From positions 18,162 to 82,161 of the forward strand of contig CAKTAV010000009.1 in assembly GCA_934532985.1 (NCBI GenBank): a stretch of 64,000 nucleotides of DNA. Reading direction: 5' to 3'. Source of the stretch: an uncultured Butyricicoccus sp. (GTDB lineage: Bacteria > Bacillota > Clostridia > Oscillospirales > Butyricicoccaceae). Below, piece after piece: positions 1 through 9,618 of the stretch. Both the position numbers and the translations under genes were made by a program. Numbering within the stretch: position 1 is the stretch's first letter; each line of letters opens with the position of its first letter. The notes beneath the pieces were generated by a model, which saw only the letters and a program-made list of their open reading frames with translations, did not search any database and was not told the DNA's origin.

Positions 1-6
1 TAGGAT

Positions 7-98
7 TATAATAAAACCAATGACAAAACCGGTTGGTTAGTTGAGAAATGAACACTTTTTACGCTTTTTACAAAACAAACCGACCCTTTAAATGGAGG
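7..98 (+). promoter_or_regulatory. argG leader with -10 box and ribosome-binding site
   Basis: A perfect TATAAT lies at 7-12, but any -35 box is outside the window, so the promoter is only half visible. A ribosome-binding site GGAGG is at 94-98. The palindrome AACCGGTT lies at 27-34; the same 8 bases occur upstream of the LacI-family gene near 31.6 kb. No arginine-repressor box, T-box or riboswitch fold was recognised. Confidence 0.45.
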
Positions 99-108
99 CT
101 TATGTAAT

Positions 109-1368
<1,260 letters not shown>

Positions 1369-1397
1369 GACAACGAAATTGAACCGAACATGATAAA

Positions 1398-1440
1398 AGC
1401 AGGGGGGCGGGCAATTCTGCCCGCCCTCCTGTGCTTTTTG
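1398..1440 (+). terminator. Intrinsic terminator after argG
   Basis: A GC-rich inverted repeat (about 14 paired bases around an AATTC loop) is followed by a run of five T. It ends the argG transcript before argH. Confidence 0.85.
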
Positions 1441-1457
1441 GAACTATATTGACAGAA

Positions 1458-1487
1458 CCGGACAACAGGCTGGAAATGGCTGTCCGG
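1458..1487 (+). promoter_or_regulatory. Inverted repeat in the argH leader
   Basis: CCGGACA (1458-1464) and TGTCCGG (1481-1487) form a 7-bp inverted repeat with a 16-base loop between the argG terminator and argH. A TTGACA sits at 1449-1454 but no matching -10 box is seen. The repeat could be a leader hairpin or an operator; nothing in the sequence decides which. Confidence 0.3.
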
Positions 1488-1512
1488 GAGCTGAAACAGA
1501 AGGAGAAATCCC

Positions 1513-2931
1513 ATGAAGCTTTGGGCAGGACGTTTCCAGAAGGAAACCAATGATATTGTAAACGACTTTAACTCGTCCATTCAGTTTGATGGACGTTTGT
1601 ACCGCGAGGACATCACCGGTTCGATTGCGCACGCGACCATGCTGGGTAAGCAGGGCATTATTGAAGAGCACGAGTCGGAGAAGATCGTAGCGGGTCTGAA
1701 GGGCATCCTCAAGGACATTGAGGAGAACGATCTGGACGTATTCAATCCGGAATACGAGGATATTCACATGAATATCGAGGTCAAGCTGACCGAGCGCATC
1801 GGTGATACCGGCAAGCGTCTGCACACCGCCCGTTCCCGTAACGATCAGGTCGCGCTGGACATGCGTCTGTACGTCAAGAAGGAACTGTGCGAGATCATGG
1901 AGCTGGCGATGACGTTTGAAAAGGCGCTGGTAGAGCGCGCCAAGGAAAACCTCGACACGGTTATGCCGGGCTATACCCACTTGCAGCGTGCTCAGCCGAC
2001 AACATTCGGACATTACATGATGGCATACGCCAACATGCTCAAGCGCGACATCTCCCGTCTGGAGGACTGCTTTGATCGTATGGACGAGATGCCGCTGGGC
2101 TCCGGCGCACTGGCTACCTCGACCTATCCGATTGACCGCGACTTCGTTCGCGAACAGCTGCACTTTGCGCGCATCACGGACAACTCGCTGGACGGCGTAT
2201 CCGACCGCGATTACTGTCTGGAGCTGATGAGCGACCTGTCCATCATGATGATGCATCTGTCCCGTCTGTCGGAAGAGGTCATCTCGTGGTGTTCATGGGA
2301 GTGGCGCTTTGCCGAGCTGGACGACGCGTATTCCACCGGCTCGTCCATCATGCCGCAGAAGAAGAATCCGGATGTCTGTGAGCTGATCCGCGGCAAGACC
2401 GGACGCGTTTACGGCGATCTGATGGGTCTGCTGACGACGATGAAGGCGCTGCCGCTGGCCTACAACAAGGACATGCAGGAGGACAAGGAAGCGGTATTCG
2501 ACGCGATTGACACCGTTAAGCAGTGTCTGGAGGTATTCACGCCGATGTTCCTAACCATGACGCTGCGCAAGAAGAACATGCGTCAGGCGGCGTCCGAAGG
2601 CTTTATCAATGCAACCGACTGCGCGGATTATCTGGTCAAGAAGGGTCTGCCGTTCCGCGACGCGTATATGATTGTCGGACGTCTGGTCAATAACTGCATC
2701 CGCACCGGCAATACGCTGGATACGATGACGCTGCGTGACTTTGCCGCGATCTGCAAGGAGTTCGGCCCGGACGTCTACGACGCGCTGGATCTGACCAACT
2801 GCGTGCGCGAGCGCAAGGTACCGGGCGGACCGGCGCCGAAGGAAGTGACCCGTCAGATTGGCCGCATTGAGGAATTCCTCCAGGATGCGGAGCAGCGTCT
2901 GAATGAGATGCGCGAAGAAATTGTTGTCTGA
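1513..2931 (+). CDS. argH: Argininosuccinate lyase
   Basis: It splits argininosuccinate into arginine and fumarate, the last step of the pathway. The protein has 472 residues, normal for the fumarase/aspartase superfamily. The superfamily signature GSSIMPQKKNPD is at residues 276-287, and the conserved histidine region THLQRAQP is at about 155-162. AAGGAG precedes the ATG by 8 bases. argC starts 14 bases after the stop, so the two are probably co-transcribed and translationally close. Confidence 0.98.
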   Translation: MKLWAGRFQKETNDIVNDFNSSIQFDGRLYREDITGSIAHATMLGKQGIIEEHESEKIVAGLKGILKDIEENDLDVFNPEYEDIHMNIEVKLTERIGDTGKRLHTARSRNDQVALDMRLYVKKELCEIMELAMTFEKALVERAKENLDTVMPGYTHLQRAQPTTFGHYMMAYANMLKRDISRLEDCFDRMDEMPLGSGALATSTYPIDRDFVREQLHFARITDNSLDGVSDRDYCLELMSDLSIMMMHLSRLSEEVISWCSWEWRFAELDDAYSTGSSIMPQKKNPDVCELIRGKTGRVYGDLMGLLTTMKALPLAYNKDMQEDKEAVFDAIDTVKQCLEVFTPMFLTMTLRKKNMRQAASEGFINATDCADYLVKKGLPFRDAYMIVGRLVNNCIRTGNTLDTMTLRDFAAICKEFGPDVYDALDLTNCVRERKVPGGPAPKEVTRQIGRIEEFLQDAEQRLNEMREEIVV

Positions 2932-2945
2932 CAGGGGGCGCTGGT

Positions 2946-3884
2946 ATGAAACCGGTTGTTTATATTGATGGAAAAGAGGGAACCACCGGTCTCCAGATCT
3001 ATGAGAGACTGGGTTCCCGTGATGATATTTCGCTGCTGCTGATTGACGAGGCCAAGCGAAAGGATCCGGAGGAGCGGCGCAAGTGCATCAATAGCGCGGA
3101 CATCGTGTTCCTGTGCCTGCCGGATGCGGCGGCGCGGGAGGCAGTCGCGCTGTGTGACAATCCGAACACGCGCATTATTGACGCGTCCACGGCGCACCGC
3201 ACCAATCCGGACTGGGCTTACGGCTTTGCGGAGCTGTCACAGGCGCACCGCGAGGCAATTGCCGCGTCCAAGCGGGTTGCCAATCCGGGCTGCCACGCAT
3301 CGGGCTTTATCTCCTCGGTGTATCCGCTGGTCAAGGCGGGGATTATCCCGGCAGACTATCCGCTGACGTGCTCGTCGCTGACCGGCTATTCCGGCGGCGG
3401 CAAGAAGCTGATTGCGGAGTATGAGGACCCGAACCGCGATGTGCGCCATGAGTCCCACCGTATTTACGGCACGACGCTGCATCACAAGCATCTGCCGGAG
3501 ATGGTGCATGTGTGCGGACTGGAAACCGCGCCGGTCTTTGTCCCGATCCTCGGCGATTTCTATAAGGGCATGGCGTCCACGATCATGCTGCACAACAAGA
3601 AGCTGCCGGGACAGCCGACGGCACAGGATATCCACGCGGCGCTGTGCAAGCACTACGAGGGACAGCAGTTGGTTACGGTCGCTCCGTTCGGCGGAGAGGA
3701 GCCGGTGATTTACGCCAGCACGATGGCGGGACGCGACAGCCTGTCGCTGATTGTCTGCGGTCATGAAGAACAGACCATTGTCACTGCGCTGTTTGACAAT
3801 CTGGGTAAGGGCGCGTCCGGTGCTGCGGTACAGAATATGAATATTATGCTCGGGTTCGAGGAAACGACGGGCTTGACGATCTAA
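2946..3884 (+). CDS. argC: N-acetyl-gamma-glutamyl-phosphate reductase
   Basis: This NADPH enzyme reduces N-acetylglutamyl phosphate to the semialdehyde, the third step of ornithine synthesis. At 312 residues it is the shorter form of the family. The catalytic cysteine is Cys116 in VANPGCHASG, and a phosphate/nucleotide region GKEGTTGLQI lies at residues 9-18. It sits tightly after argH and 56 bases before argJ, in pathway-consistent company. Confidence 0.96.
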   Translation: MKPVVYIDGKEGTTGLQIYERLGSRDDISLLLIDEAKRKDPEERRKCINSADIVFLCLPDAAAREAVALCDNPNTRIIDASTAHRTNPDWAYGFAELSQAHREAIAASKRVANPGCHASGFISSVYPLVKAGIIPADYPLTCSSLTGYSGGGKKLIAEYEDPNRDVRHESHRIYGTTLHHKHLPEMVHVCGLETAPVFVPILGDFYKGMASTIMLHNKKLPGQPTAQDIHAALCKHYEGQQLVTVAPFGGEEPVIYASTMAGRDSLSLIVCGHEEQTIVTALFDNLGKGASGAAVQNMNIMLGFEETTGLTI

Positions 3885-3940
3885 ACCAGTGCGCTCCGGT
3901 GCAAAGCCTGTGATGCGGAGCGGAGAAAGGAATAAACGGC

Positions 3941-5155
3941 ATGAAATTGATTGAAGGCGGCGTTTGCGCGGCACAGGGATTCCGGGCGTCCGGCATCCAC
4001 TGCGGCGTCAAGCCGGGAACGACAAAGAATGATCTGGCGCTGATTGTCAGCGACTGCGAGTGCGCGGCGGCAGCGACTTTTACCAATAACCGCGTCAAGG
4101 CGGCGCCGGTATACATTGGAATGGAGCATCTGGAGGACGGTATTGCACAGGCAGTGGTCGCTAACTCCGGCAATGCGAATGCCTGCGCACCGGAGGGCAT
4201 GGAAAATGCGCGCCGAATGGCACAGGCGGCGGCAAAGGCGCTGGGCATTGAAGAGCGTCTGGTTCTGCCCAGCTCGACCGGTGTCATCGGTCAGCGTCTG
4301 AATATCGAGGCGATTGAGGGCGGTATGAAGCAGGCGGCGCAGATGTTGAGCATCGACGGTTCGCAGGCGGCCAATCAGGCGATTATGACGACAGATACCG
4401 TTGAAAAGACTGTGGCAGTGGAGTTCACCTGCGGCGGCAAGACCTGTCGTATGGGCGGTATTTCCAAGGGCTCCGGTATGATTCACCCGAACATGGGCAC
4501 GATGCTGGGCTATATCACGACGGACTGTGCCATTACGCCGAGCCTGCTGCGCCATGCGCTGTGCTCGGTAGTCGATAAGACGTTCAACTGCATTTCGGTA
4601 GACGGCGATACCTCTACCAATGACACCTGCGTGATCCTCGCCAACGGCAAGGCCGGCAATGAGATGATCGAGTGGGAGAACACGGATTATCATGTATTTG
4701 TTGAGGCGCTGACCTATGTGGCGCTGACGCTGGCAAAGAAGATGGCGGCAGACGGCGAGGGCGCCACGAAGCTGATTGTCTGCAACGTCAAGAACTCCCG
4801 TGCAGAAGAGTATGCCGAGCGCATGGCGAAGGCAGTTATTGCGTCCAGCCTGGTCAAGGCGGCGATGTTCGGCGCGGACGCCAACTGGGGTCGCGTGCTG
4901 TGCGCGATGGGCTATTCCAAGGCGCCGTTCCGCCCGGAGTACGTCAAGATCGGTTTCTCCAGTGACGCGGGCAGCATTACGGTCTGCGAAGAGGGCGCCG
5001 GTGTGGACTTTGACGAAGAGCTGGCGAAGAAGATCCTTCTGGAGAAGGAAGTTACGATTGACATTGACGTTGCCGAGGGCAGCGCGTGCGCGTCGGCTTA
5101 CGGCTGTGATCTGACGTATGATTATGTCAAGATCAACGGAGACTACCGCACCTGA
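3941..5155 (+). CDS. argJ: Bifunctional ornithine acetyltransferase / N-acetylglutamate synthase
   Basis: ArgJ moves the acetyl group from N-acetylornithine to glutamate, making ornithine and restarting the cycle; many family members also use acetyl-CoA. The 404-residue precursor normally cleaves itself before a conserved threonine to give alpha and beta chains. That site is visible as KGSGMIHPNMGTML, with the nucleophile Thr187. The residue before it is Gly186 where alanine is usual in the family, a small variation. No separate argA or argE is present here, which fits a cyclic pathway. The stop overlaps a possible upstream ATG for argB. Confidence 0.97.
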   Translation: MKLIEGGVCAAQGFRASGIHCGVKPGTTKNDLALIVSDCECAAAATFTNNRVKAAPVYIGMEHLEDGIAQAVVANSGNANACAPEGMENARRMAQAAAKALGIEERLVLPSSTGVIGQRLNIEAIEGGMKQAAQMLSIDGSQAANQAIMTTDTVEKTVAVEFTCGGKTCRMGGISKGSGMIHPNMGTMLGYITTDCAITPSLLRHALCSVVDKTFNCISVDGDTSTNDTCVILANGKAGNEMIEWENTDYHVFVEALTYVALTLAKKMAADGEGATKLIVCNVKNSRAEEYAERMAKAVIASSLVKAAMFGADANWGRVLCAMGYSKAPFRPEYVKIGFSSDAGSITVCEEGAGVDFDEELAKKILLEKEVTIDIDVAEGSACASAYGCDLTYDYVKINGDYRT

Positions 5156-5166
5156 TGGAGGAAGTC

Positions 5167-6030
5167 ATGAACCAAGAGCATTTCGATGCGGAAGTGCTGG
5201 TGGAAGCGCTTCCGTATATACAGAAGTATTATGGAAAGACGGTTGTCGTCAAGTATGGCGGCAACGCGATGATTAACGAAGAGCTGAAGGACGCGGTCAT
5301 TCAGGACATCGTTCTGCTCAGTCTGATCGGCGTCCATGTAGTTATTGTCCACGGCGGCGGTCCGGACATCAACGCCATGCTGAAGAAGATCGGCAAGGAC
5401 TCCAAGTTTGTCAACGGTCTGCGCTATACGGACCGCGAGACGATGGACATCGTGCAGATGGTACTGTGCGGCAAGGTCAATAAGGAACTGGTTGGCCGCA
5501 TCAATCGGGCGGGCGGCCGCGGCGTTGGTCTGTGCGGCATGGACGGCAGCCTGTTTCAGGCGAAGCGCAAGCGCGACAAGGACGGCACGGAATACGGCTA
5601 TGTCGGTGAGATTCAGAAGGTCAATCCCGAACCGGTTATTGACATGCTGAAGGAAGGCTATATTCCGGTTATCTCCACCGTGGCAGAGGGCACGGACGAA
5701 GAGACCGGCTACAATATCAATGCCGATCTGGCGGCATCCAAGCTGGCAATTGCTCTGCAGGCAGAAAAGCTGATTCTGCTGACGGATGTGCGCGGACTGC
5801 TGCGTGACCGCAACGACGACAGCACGCTGATCGAGGATCTGAAGGTCTCGGCAGTGCCGCGTCTGATCAAGGATGGCGTCATTGCCGGCGGCATGATTCC
5901 GAAGGTAGACTGCTGCGTACAGGCGGTGCGCGAGGGTGTCAAGCGGGCAAATATTCAGGACGGACGTGTGGCACATTCCATTTTGACGGAACTGTTCAGC
6001 GACAAGGGCGTCGGCACAATGTTCTACTAA
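5167..6030 (+). CDS. argB: Acetylglutamate kinase
   Basis: It phosphorylates N-acetylglutamate with ATP, the second and usually feedback-regulated step. The nucleotide-binding KYGGNAM is at residues 29-35 and HGGGPD at 62-67, both typical of the amino-acid kinase fold. An ATG at 5155 overlaps the argJ stop, but the ATG at 5167 is preferred because GGAGG (5157-5161) lies five bases before it. This gives 287 residues. The closeness to argJ suggests translational coupling. Confidence 0.96.
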   Translation: MNQEHFDAEVLVEALPYIQKYYGKTVVVKYGGNAMINEELKDAVIQDIVLLSLIGVHVVIVHGGGPDINAMLKKIGKDSKFVNGLRYTDRETMDIVQMVLCGKVNKELVGRINRAGGRGVGLCGMDGSLFQAKRKRDKDGTEYGYVGEIQKVNPEPVIDMLKEGYIPVISTVAEGTDEETGYNINADLAASKLAIALQAEKLILLTDVRGLLRDRNDDSTLIEDLKVSAVPRLIKDGVIAGGMIPKVDCCVQAVREGVKRANIQDGRVAHSILTELFSDKGVGTMFY

Positions 6031-6087
6031 AATATATCATTAAACAACAAAAACGGAGCATTTTTTTGACAGAAAGAAGGGGTACCA

Positions 6088-7269
6088 GTGACCTATCAGG
6101 AACTGAAGGCGGAAGAAAACCAGTACGTCATGAATACCTATGGCCGGTTTGCCATTGCATTGGATCACGGTCAGGGCTCGACAGTATGGGACGTCGAGGG
6201 CAAGAAATATATTGATTTTACCTCGGGCATCGGCGTATGCTCGCTGGGATACAATAATGAGGCAATCATCAACGCGATCACGGAGCAGGCGCACAAGCTC
6301 ATGCATGTGTCCAACCTGTTCACGACAGCGCCGATGATTCAGGTGGCAAAGCAGCTGTGCACACGCACGGGTATGGGCAAGGTGTTTTTTGCCAACTCCG
6401 GCGCAGAGGCCAACGAGGGAATGATTAAGCTGGCGCGTAAGTACTCGTTTGACAAGTACGGCGAGGGCCGCGCGGATATTGTCACGCTGAACAATTCGTT
6501 CCACGGACGCACGGTGACGACGCTGAAGGCGACCGGCCAGGATAAGTTCCATCAGTACTTCTTCCCGTTTACGGACGGCTTCCGCTATGCCGATGCGAAC
6601 GATTTCGCGTCCATTCAGGCGAATACCGATGAGCACACCTGCGCCATCATGATGGAGCTGATTCAGGGCGAGGGCGGTGTTCTGCCGCTGGATCCGAAGT
6701 TTGTACAGCAGGTGGCGGCGTTCTGCAAGGAAAAGGATCTGTTGCTGCTGATCGATGAGGTACAGACCGGTATCGGTCGCTGCGGCGAGCTGTTCTGCTT
6801 CCAGAAATACGGCATTCAGCCGGACGTTGTCTCGATGGCAAAGGGTCTGGGCGGCGGTGTGCCGATCGGTGCGGTTATGGCGGCGCCGACCTGTGATACC
6901 GTACTCGGACCGGGCACGCACGCGACGACCTTTGGCGGCACACCGCTGGTATGCTCCTCGGCAAACGTCGTTTTGCAAACGATTGACGATGCCTTCCTGC
7001 GCCAGGTGGAAGAAAAGGGCGCTTATCTGAAGAAGGAAATTCTGGCGATGGGCTCGGACAAGGTCAAGGATGTCCGCGGCATGGGTCTTATGCTGGGTAT
7101 TATTGTCGATCCGGCACAGCGCGCCGACATCGTTGCTAAGATGATGGATAAGGGTGCACTGGTGCTGACCGCCGGTACGGACGCAATTCGTCTGCTGCCG
7201 CCGCTGGTTATCACGAAGGAAGAGATGGACGAAGGTCTGGCGATCTTCCGCGAGGCACTGTGCGAGTAA
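6088..7269 (+). CDS. argD: Acetylornithine aminotransferase
   Basis: This PLP enzyme converts N-acetylglutamate semialdehyde to N-acetylornithine with glutamate as amino donor. It has 393 residues, the family norm. The PLP lysine is Lys252 in SMAKGLGGG, with the cofactor aspartate in LIDEVQTG (221-228). The start is GTG at 6088 after an AGAAAGAAGGGG ribosome-binding region. The 57-base gap after argB holds no terminator, so it stays in the operon. Confidence 0.95.
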   Translation: MTYQELKAEENQYVMNTYGRFAIALDHGQGSTVWDVEGKKYIDFTSGIGVCSLGYNNEAIINAITEQAHKLMHVSNLFTTAPMIQVAKQLCTRTGMGKVFFANSGAEANEGMIKLARKYSFDKYGEGRADIVTLNNSFHGRTVTTLKATGQDKFHQYFFPFTDGFRYADANDFASIQANTDEHTCAIMMELIQGEGGVLPLDPKFVQQVAAFCKEKDLLLLIDEVQTGIGRCGELFCFQKYGIQPDVVSMAKGLGGGVPIGAVMAAPTCDTVLGPGTHATTFGGTPLVCSSANVVLQTIDDAFLRQVEEKGAYLKKEILAMGSDKVKDVRGMGLMLGIIVDPAQRADIVAKMMDKGALVLTAGTDAIRLLPPLVITKEEMDEGLAIFREALCE

Positions 7270-7330
7270 TTGCACCTATGGGCGGCACTGCTGCCGGAGA
7301 GAATTTGGATAAAAGGAGGGACGTGCACCT

Positions 7331-8260
7331 ATGAAGCACCTGTTAAAGCTGCTGGACTGCTCGACAGAAGAGATTACTACTCTGCTTGATCTGGCAGATC
7401 AGCTGAAATATGAAAAAAAGCATTCGATTCCGCACCGGCACCTCGAGGGCAAGAGCCTCGGTCTGGTGTTCCAGAAATCATCCACCCGTACCCGCGTATC
7501 GTTTGAGGTCGGTATGTACCAGCTGGGCGGACAGCCGATGTTCCTGTCCAACCGCGATTTGCAGATCGGACGCGGTGAACCGGTGGAGGACACGGCGCGT
7601 ACCCTGTCCCGCTATCTCGACGGCATCATGATGCGCACCTATGCACAGGAAGAAGTAGAGCGTCTGGCACACTGCGGAACCATTCCGGTTATCAGCGGTA
7701 TGACGGACTTCGCGCATCCCTGTCAGGTTCTGGCGGATCTGATGACCATCCGTGAGCACTATGCGCAGCTGGAAGGTCTGAAGATGTGCTATATCGGCGA
7801 CGGCAACAATATGTGCAACTCGCTGATTGTCGGCGGTCTCAAGACCGGTATGGAAGTTGCGGTTGCGTGCCCGGAGCTGTATCAGCCGCATAAGACGGTT
7901 CTGGAATTTGCCGAGCGCCGCAAGGCACAGGGCGGCAAGTTCATGCTGACGGAGGACATTATGGAGGCAGCCGCCGGAGCGGACGTTGTCTTTACCGATG
8001 TCTGGACGTCAATGGGCAAGGAAGGCGAGACGGCGGCACGCCGCATCGCGTTCAAGGGCTATCAGGTCAATCATGAGCTGATGGCGGCGGCAAAGCCGGG
8101 CGCGATGGTGCAGCACTGTCTGCCGGCACACCGCGGTGAGGAAATCTCGGCAGAGGTCTTTGAAGAGCACGCCGATGAGATCTTCGAGGAAGCGGAAAAC
8201 CGCCTGCACGCACAGAAGGCGGTTCTGGTTACCCTGCTGGGCAGTAAGAATACGCTGTAA
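7331..8260 (+). CDS. argF: Ornithine carbamoyltransferase
   Basis: It makes citrulline from ornithine and carbamoyl phosphate, the substrate for ArgG. Length is 309 residues. The carbamoyl-phosphate loop STRTR is at residues 51-55, with HPCQVLAD and HCLPAHRG further on as the ornithine-binding and catalytic motifs. AAAGGAGGG precedes the ATG by about a dozen bases, slightly long. A terminator closes the arginine cluster directly behind it. Confidence 0.97.
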   Translation: MKHLLKLLDCSTEEITTLLDLADQLKYEKKHSIPHRHLEGKSLGLVFQKSSTRTRVSFEVGMYQLGGQPMFLSNRDLQIGRGEPVEDTARTLSRYLDGIMMRTYAQEEVERLAHCGTIPVISGMTDFAHPCQVLADLMTIREHYAQLEGLKMCYIGDGNNMCNSLIVGGLKTGMEVAVACPELYQPHKTVLEFAERRKAQGGKFMLTEDIMEAAAGADVVFTDVWTSMGKEGETAARRIAFKGYQVNHELMAAAKPGAMVQHCLPAHRGEEISAEVFEEHADEIFEEAENRLHAQKAVLVTLLGSKNTL

Positions 8261-8276
8261 AAATGATAACAATGAG

Positions 8277-8310
8277 AAATCCGGATGACGTGGGTCATCC
8301 GGATTTTTTT
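8277..8310 (+). terminator. Terminator after argF
   Basis: AATCCGGATGAC and its complement form a stem with a short GTGGG loop, followed by eight T. It ends the arginine operon. Confidence 0.88.
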
Positions 8311-8382
8311 GTGCTCACTTTGCTGTTTTGCGTTTATCGCTGATTCACTGAATAACAAGAAGGATAATACTGCTTTATCGCG

Positions 8383-8528
8383 AAAAAAATCTCCTTCGGC
8401 TAGTTGGAGAGAGAGCCGAAGGAGGGAGAAGAGTGCACAGCACATACCAAATCACAGAAAAAGCTGTGAGAAGGAAACAAGCGGCACGGCTGTGCAGCTA
8501 GAGGAAGTGAAAATCACTTCCATCCACT
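8383..8528 (-). ncRNA. Candidate small RNA between argF and the AraC gene
   Basis: A minus-strand promoter TTGTAT-17-TATGAT (8535-8563) would start a transcript near 8528. It ends at a minus-oriented terminator: a 10-bp stem (CTCCTTCGGC, 8391-8400, with its complement at 8415-8424) followed by seven U. The 5' part folds as the perfect hairpin GGAAGTGA/TCACTTCC, and a second hairpin CACAG/CTGTG follows. Only a 23-codon reading frame is inside, with no good ribosome-binding site. The assignment as an RNA gene is inference from signals. Confidence 0.45.
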
Positions 8529-8534
8529 GAAACT

Positions 8535-8563
8535 ATCATATAAGATGAATAGGAAGAATACAA
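8535..8563 (-). promoter_or_regulatory. Sigma-A promoter for the 8.4-kb small RNA candidate
   Basis: On the minus strand: -35 TTGTAT (8558-8563), 17-base spacer, -10 TATGAT (8535-8540). Confidence 0.5.
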
Positions 8564-8613
8564 TGATATTTTCGATGATGGTGTTAATATTTTGTGCTTT
8601 TTTTGTGCATGAC

Positions 8614-8642
8614 TTGCCGAACGAAGCCGAGCTTGTTACAAT
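8614..8642 (+). promoter_or_regulatory. Promoter of the AraC-family gene at 8.7 kb
   Basis: TTGCCG (8614-8619), 17 bases, TACAAT (8637-8642). A transcript starting about 8649 leaves only a short leader before the ATG at 8665, which argues against earlier in-frame starts. Confidence 0.6.
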
Positions 8643-8664
8643 AAGGAAAATGGGGGGTGCATGT

Positions 8665-9516
8665 ATGTATTTACAGGAAAAAGGTGTGAAAGAGCCGTCT
8701 GTGAAGTTTTTTGAGACACCATCGGCGATGGCACGGGAATTGTTCTTGTATGTCACACGGCGCGGCGACTTTTATGTGTCAAATGACTATTATTTTCACT
8801 TTCGCTCGTCGACCGGACAGGAGGAAAGTCACCACTTTTCCTTTATGCTGTTTGCGGTGCTCGAAGGAGCGATGCATGTCGAGGCGGGAAACCGAAAATA
8901 TGTCGTGGATGCTGGGGAATGCACGATGATGGATTGTCGAGAACCACATGTCTATTATGCCGACACGGATACACGCTTCTTGTGGATTCACTTTGACGGA
9001 ATTGACGCGCGGCGGTTTTATGAGTACATCATGCGGGTGCATGCGCGGCCGCCGTTTGCACTGCCCTATACGGAATTTGCCGAAGATTTGCGGCGGCTGA
9101 TTCACGGTGAGGGAATTTCCAATGAATCCGAGCGATCACAGATGGTATATCGCATGCTGTGCAGCTTGGCGGTCACGCCGGAAAACAAGACGCGGGGAGA
9201 GCCGTCGCCGATTATGCTGGCGATGGATTATATGCAGCGGCATCTGCTGGAGCCGCTGTCGGTTGCCGAAGTGGCGGCATTTGTACATATGAGTCCATCC
9301 CACTTTTCTCGTCTGTTTCGGCAGGAAGCCGGATATGCCCCGCATGAATATCTGGTGGTGCTGCGGCTGAACCATGCCAAGCATCTGCTGGTGAACACGG
9401 AGCAAACCGTGCGGCAGATTGCGTTTGCCTCCGGATACAATAGTGAGGGGAACTTTATCAAGTCCTTTGTGGAAAAGGTCGGAGTGACACCGACGCAGTT
9501 CCGCGAGGGGATGTGA
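8665..9516 (+). CDS. AraC-family transcriptional regulator
   Basis: A 283-residue regulator. The N-terminal ~150 residues look like an AraC-type cupin sensor (pattern ending in GECTMMDCREPHVYY). The C-terminal ~100 residues hold the two helix-turn-helix motifs, with the AraC signature around HLLVNTEQTVRQIAFASGYN. Earlier in-frame ATGs exist at 8545 and 8650; 8665 is chosen because the promoter is just upstream and a G-rich ribosome-binding site lies seven bases before it. No sugar genes adjoin it; the next gene is an acetyltransferase with its own promoter, so the target is unknown. Confidence 0.85.
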   Translation: MYLQEKGVKEPSVKFFETPSAMARELFLYVTRRGDFYVSNDYYFHFRSSTGQEESHHFSFMLFAVLEGAMHVEAGNRKYVVDAGECTMMDCREPHVYYADTDTRFLWIHFDGIDARRFYEYIMRVHARPPFALPYTEFAEDLRRLIHGEGISNESERSQMVYRMLCSLAVTPENKTRGEPSPIMLAMDYMQRHLLEPLSVAEVAAFVHMSPSHFSRLFRQEAGYAPHEYLVVLRLNHAKHLLVNTEQTVRQIAFASGYNSEGNFIKSFVEKVGVTPTQFREGM

Positions 9517-9533
9517 GAAAAGCGGAAACGGTT

Positions 9534-9600
9534 TTGCAAAAGCACGAAAAGTGTGATATAATAACATTTACAGCCGTTTCTTGAGCGACAAGCGAAACGG
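9534..9600 (+). promoter_or_regulatory. Promoter and leader hairpin of the CAT-like gene
   Basis: TTGCAA (9534-9539), 17 bases, TATAAT (9557-9562). The -35 lies in the 10-bp palindrome TTTTGCAAAA (9532-9541), a possible operator. The 5' leader carries the stem CCGTTTC (9574-9580) / GAAACGG (9594-9600), extended inside by TTG/CAA. A third copy GAAACGG occurs at about 9525. Confidence 0.6.
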
Positions 9601-9618
9601 GGCGAAGGAGGGAGCGAT

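Noticed and set aside
7270..7333. An 18-codon frame and a 10-base direct repeat TGCACCTATG between argD and argF
   Set aside because: The frame has no ribosome-binding site, and one short repeat pair can occur by chance or by local slippage.
8285..8530. An 81-codon plus-strand frame after argF
   Set aside because: It starts inside the argF terminator and crosses the small RNA hairpins; no family features.
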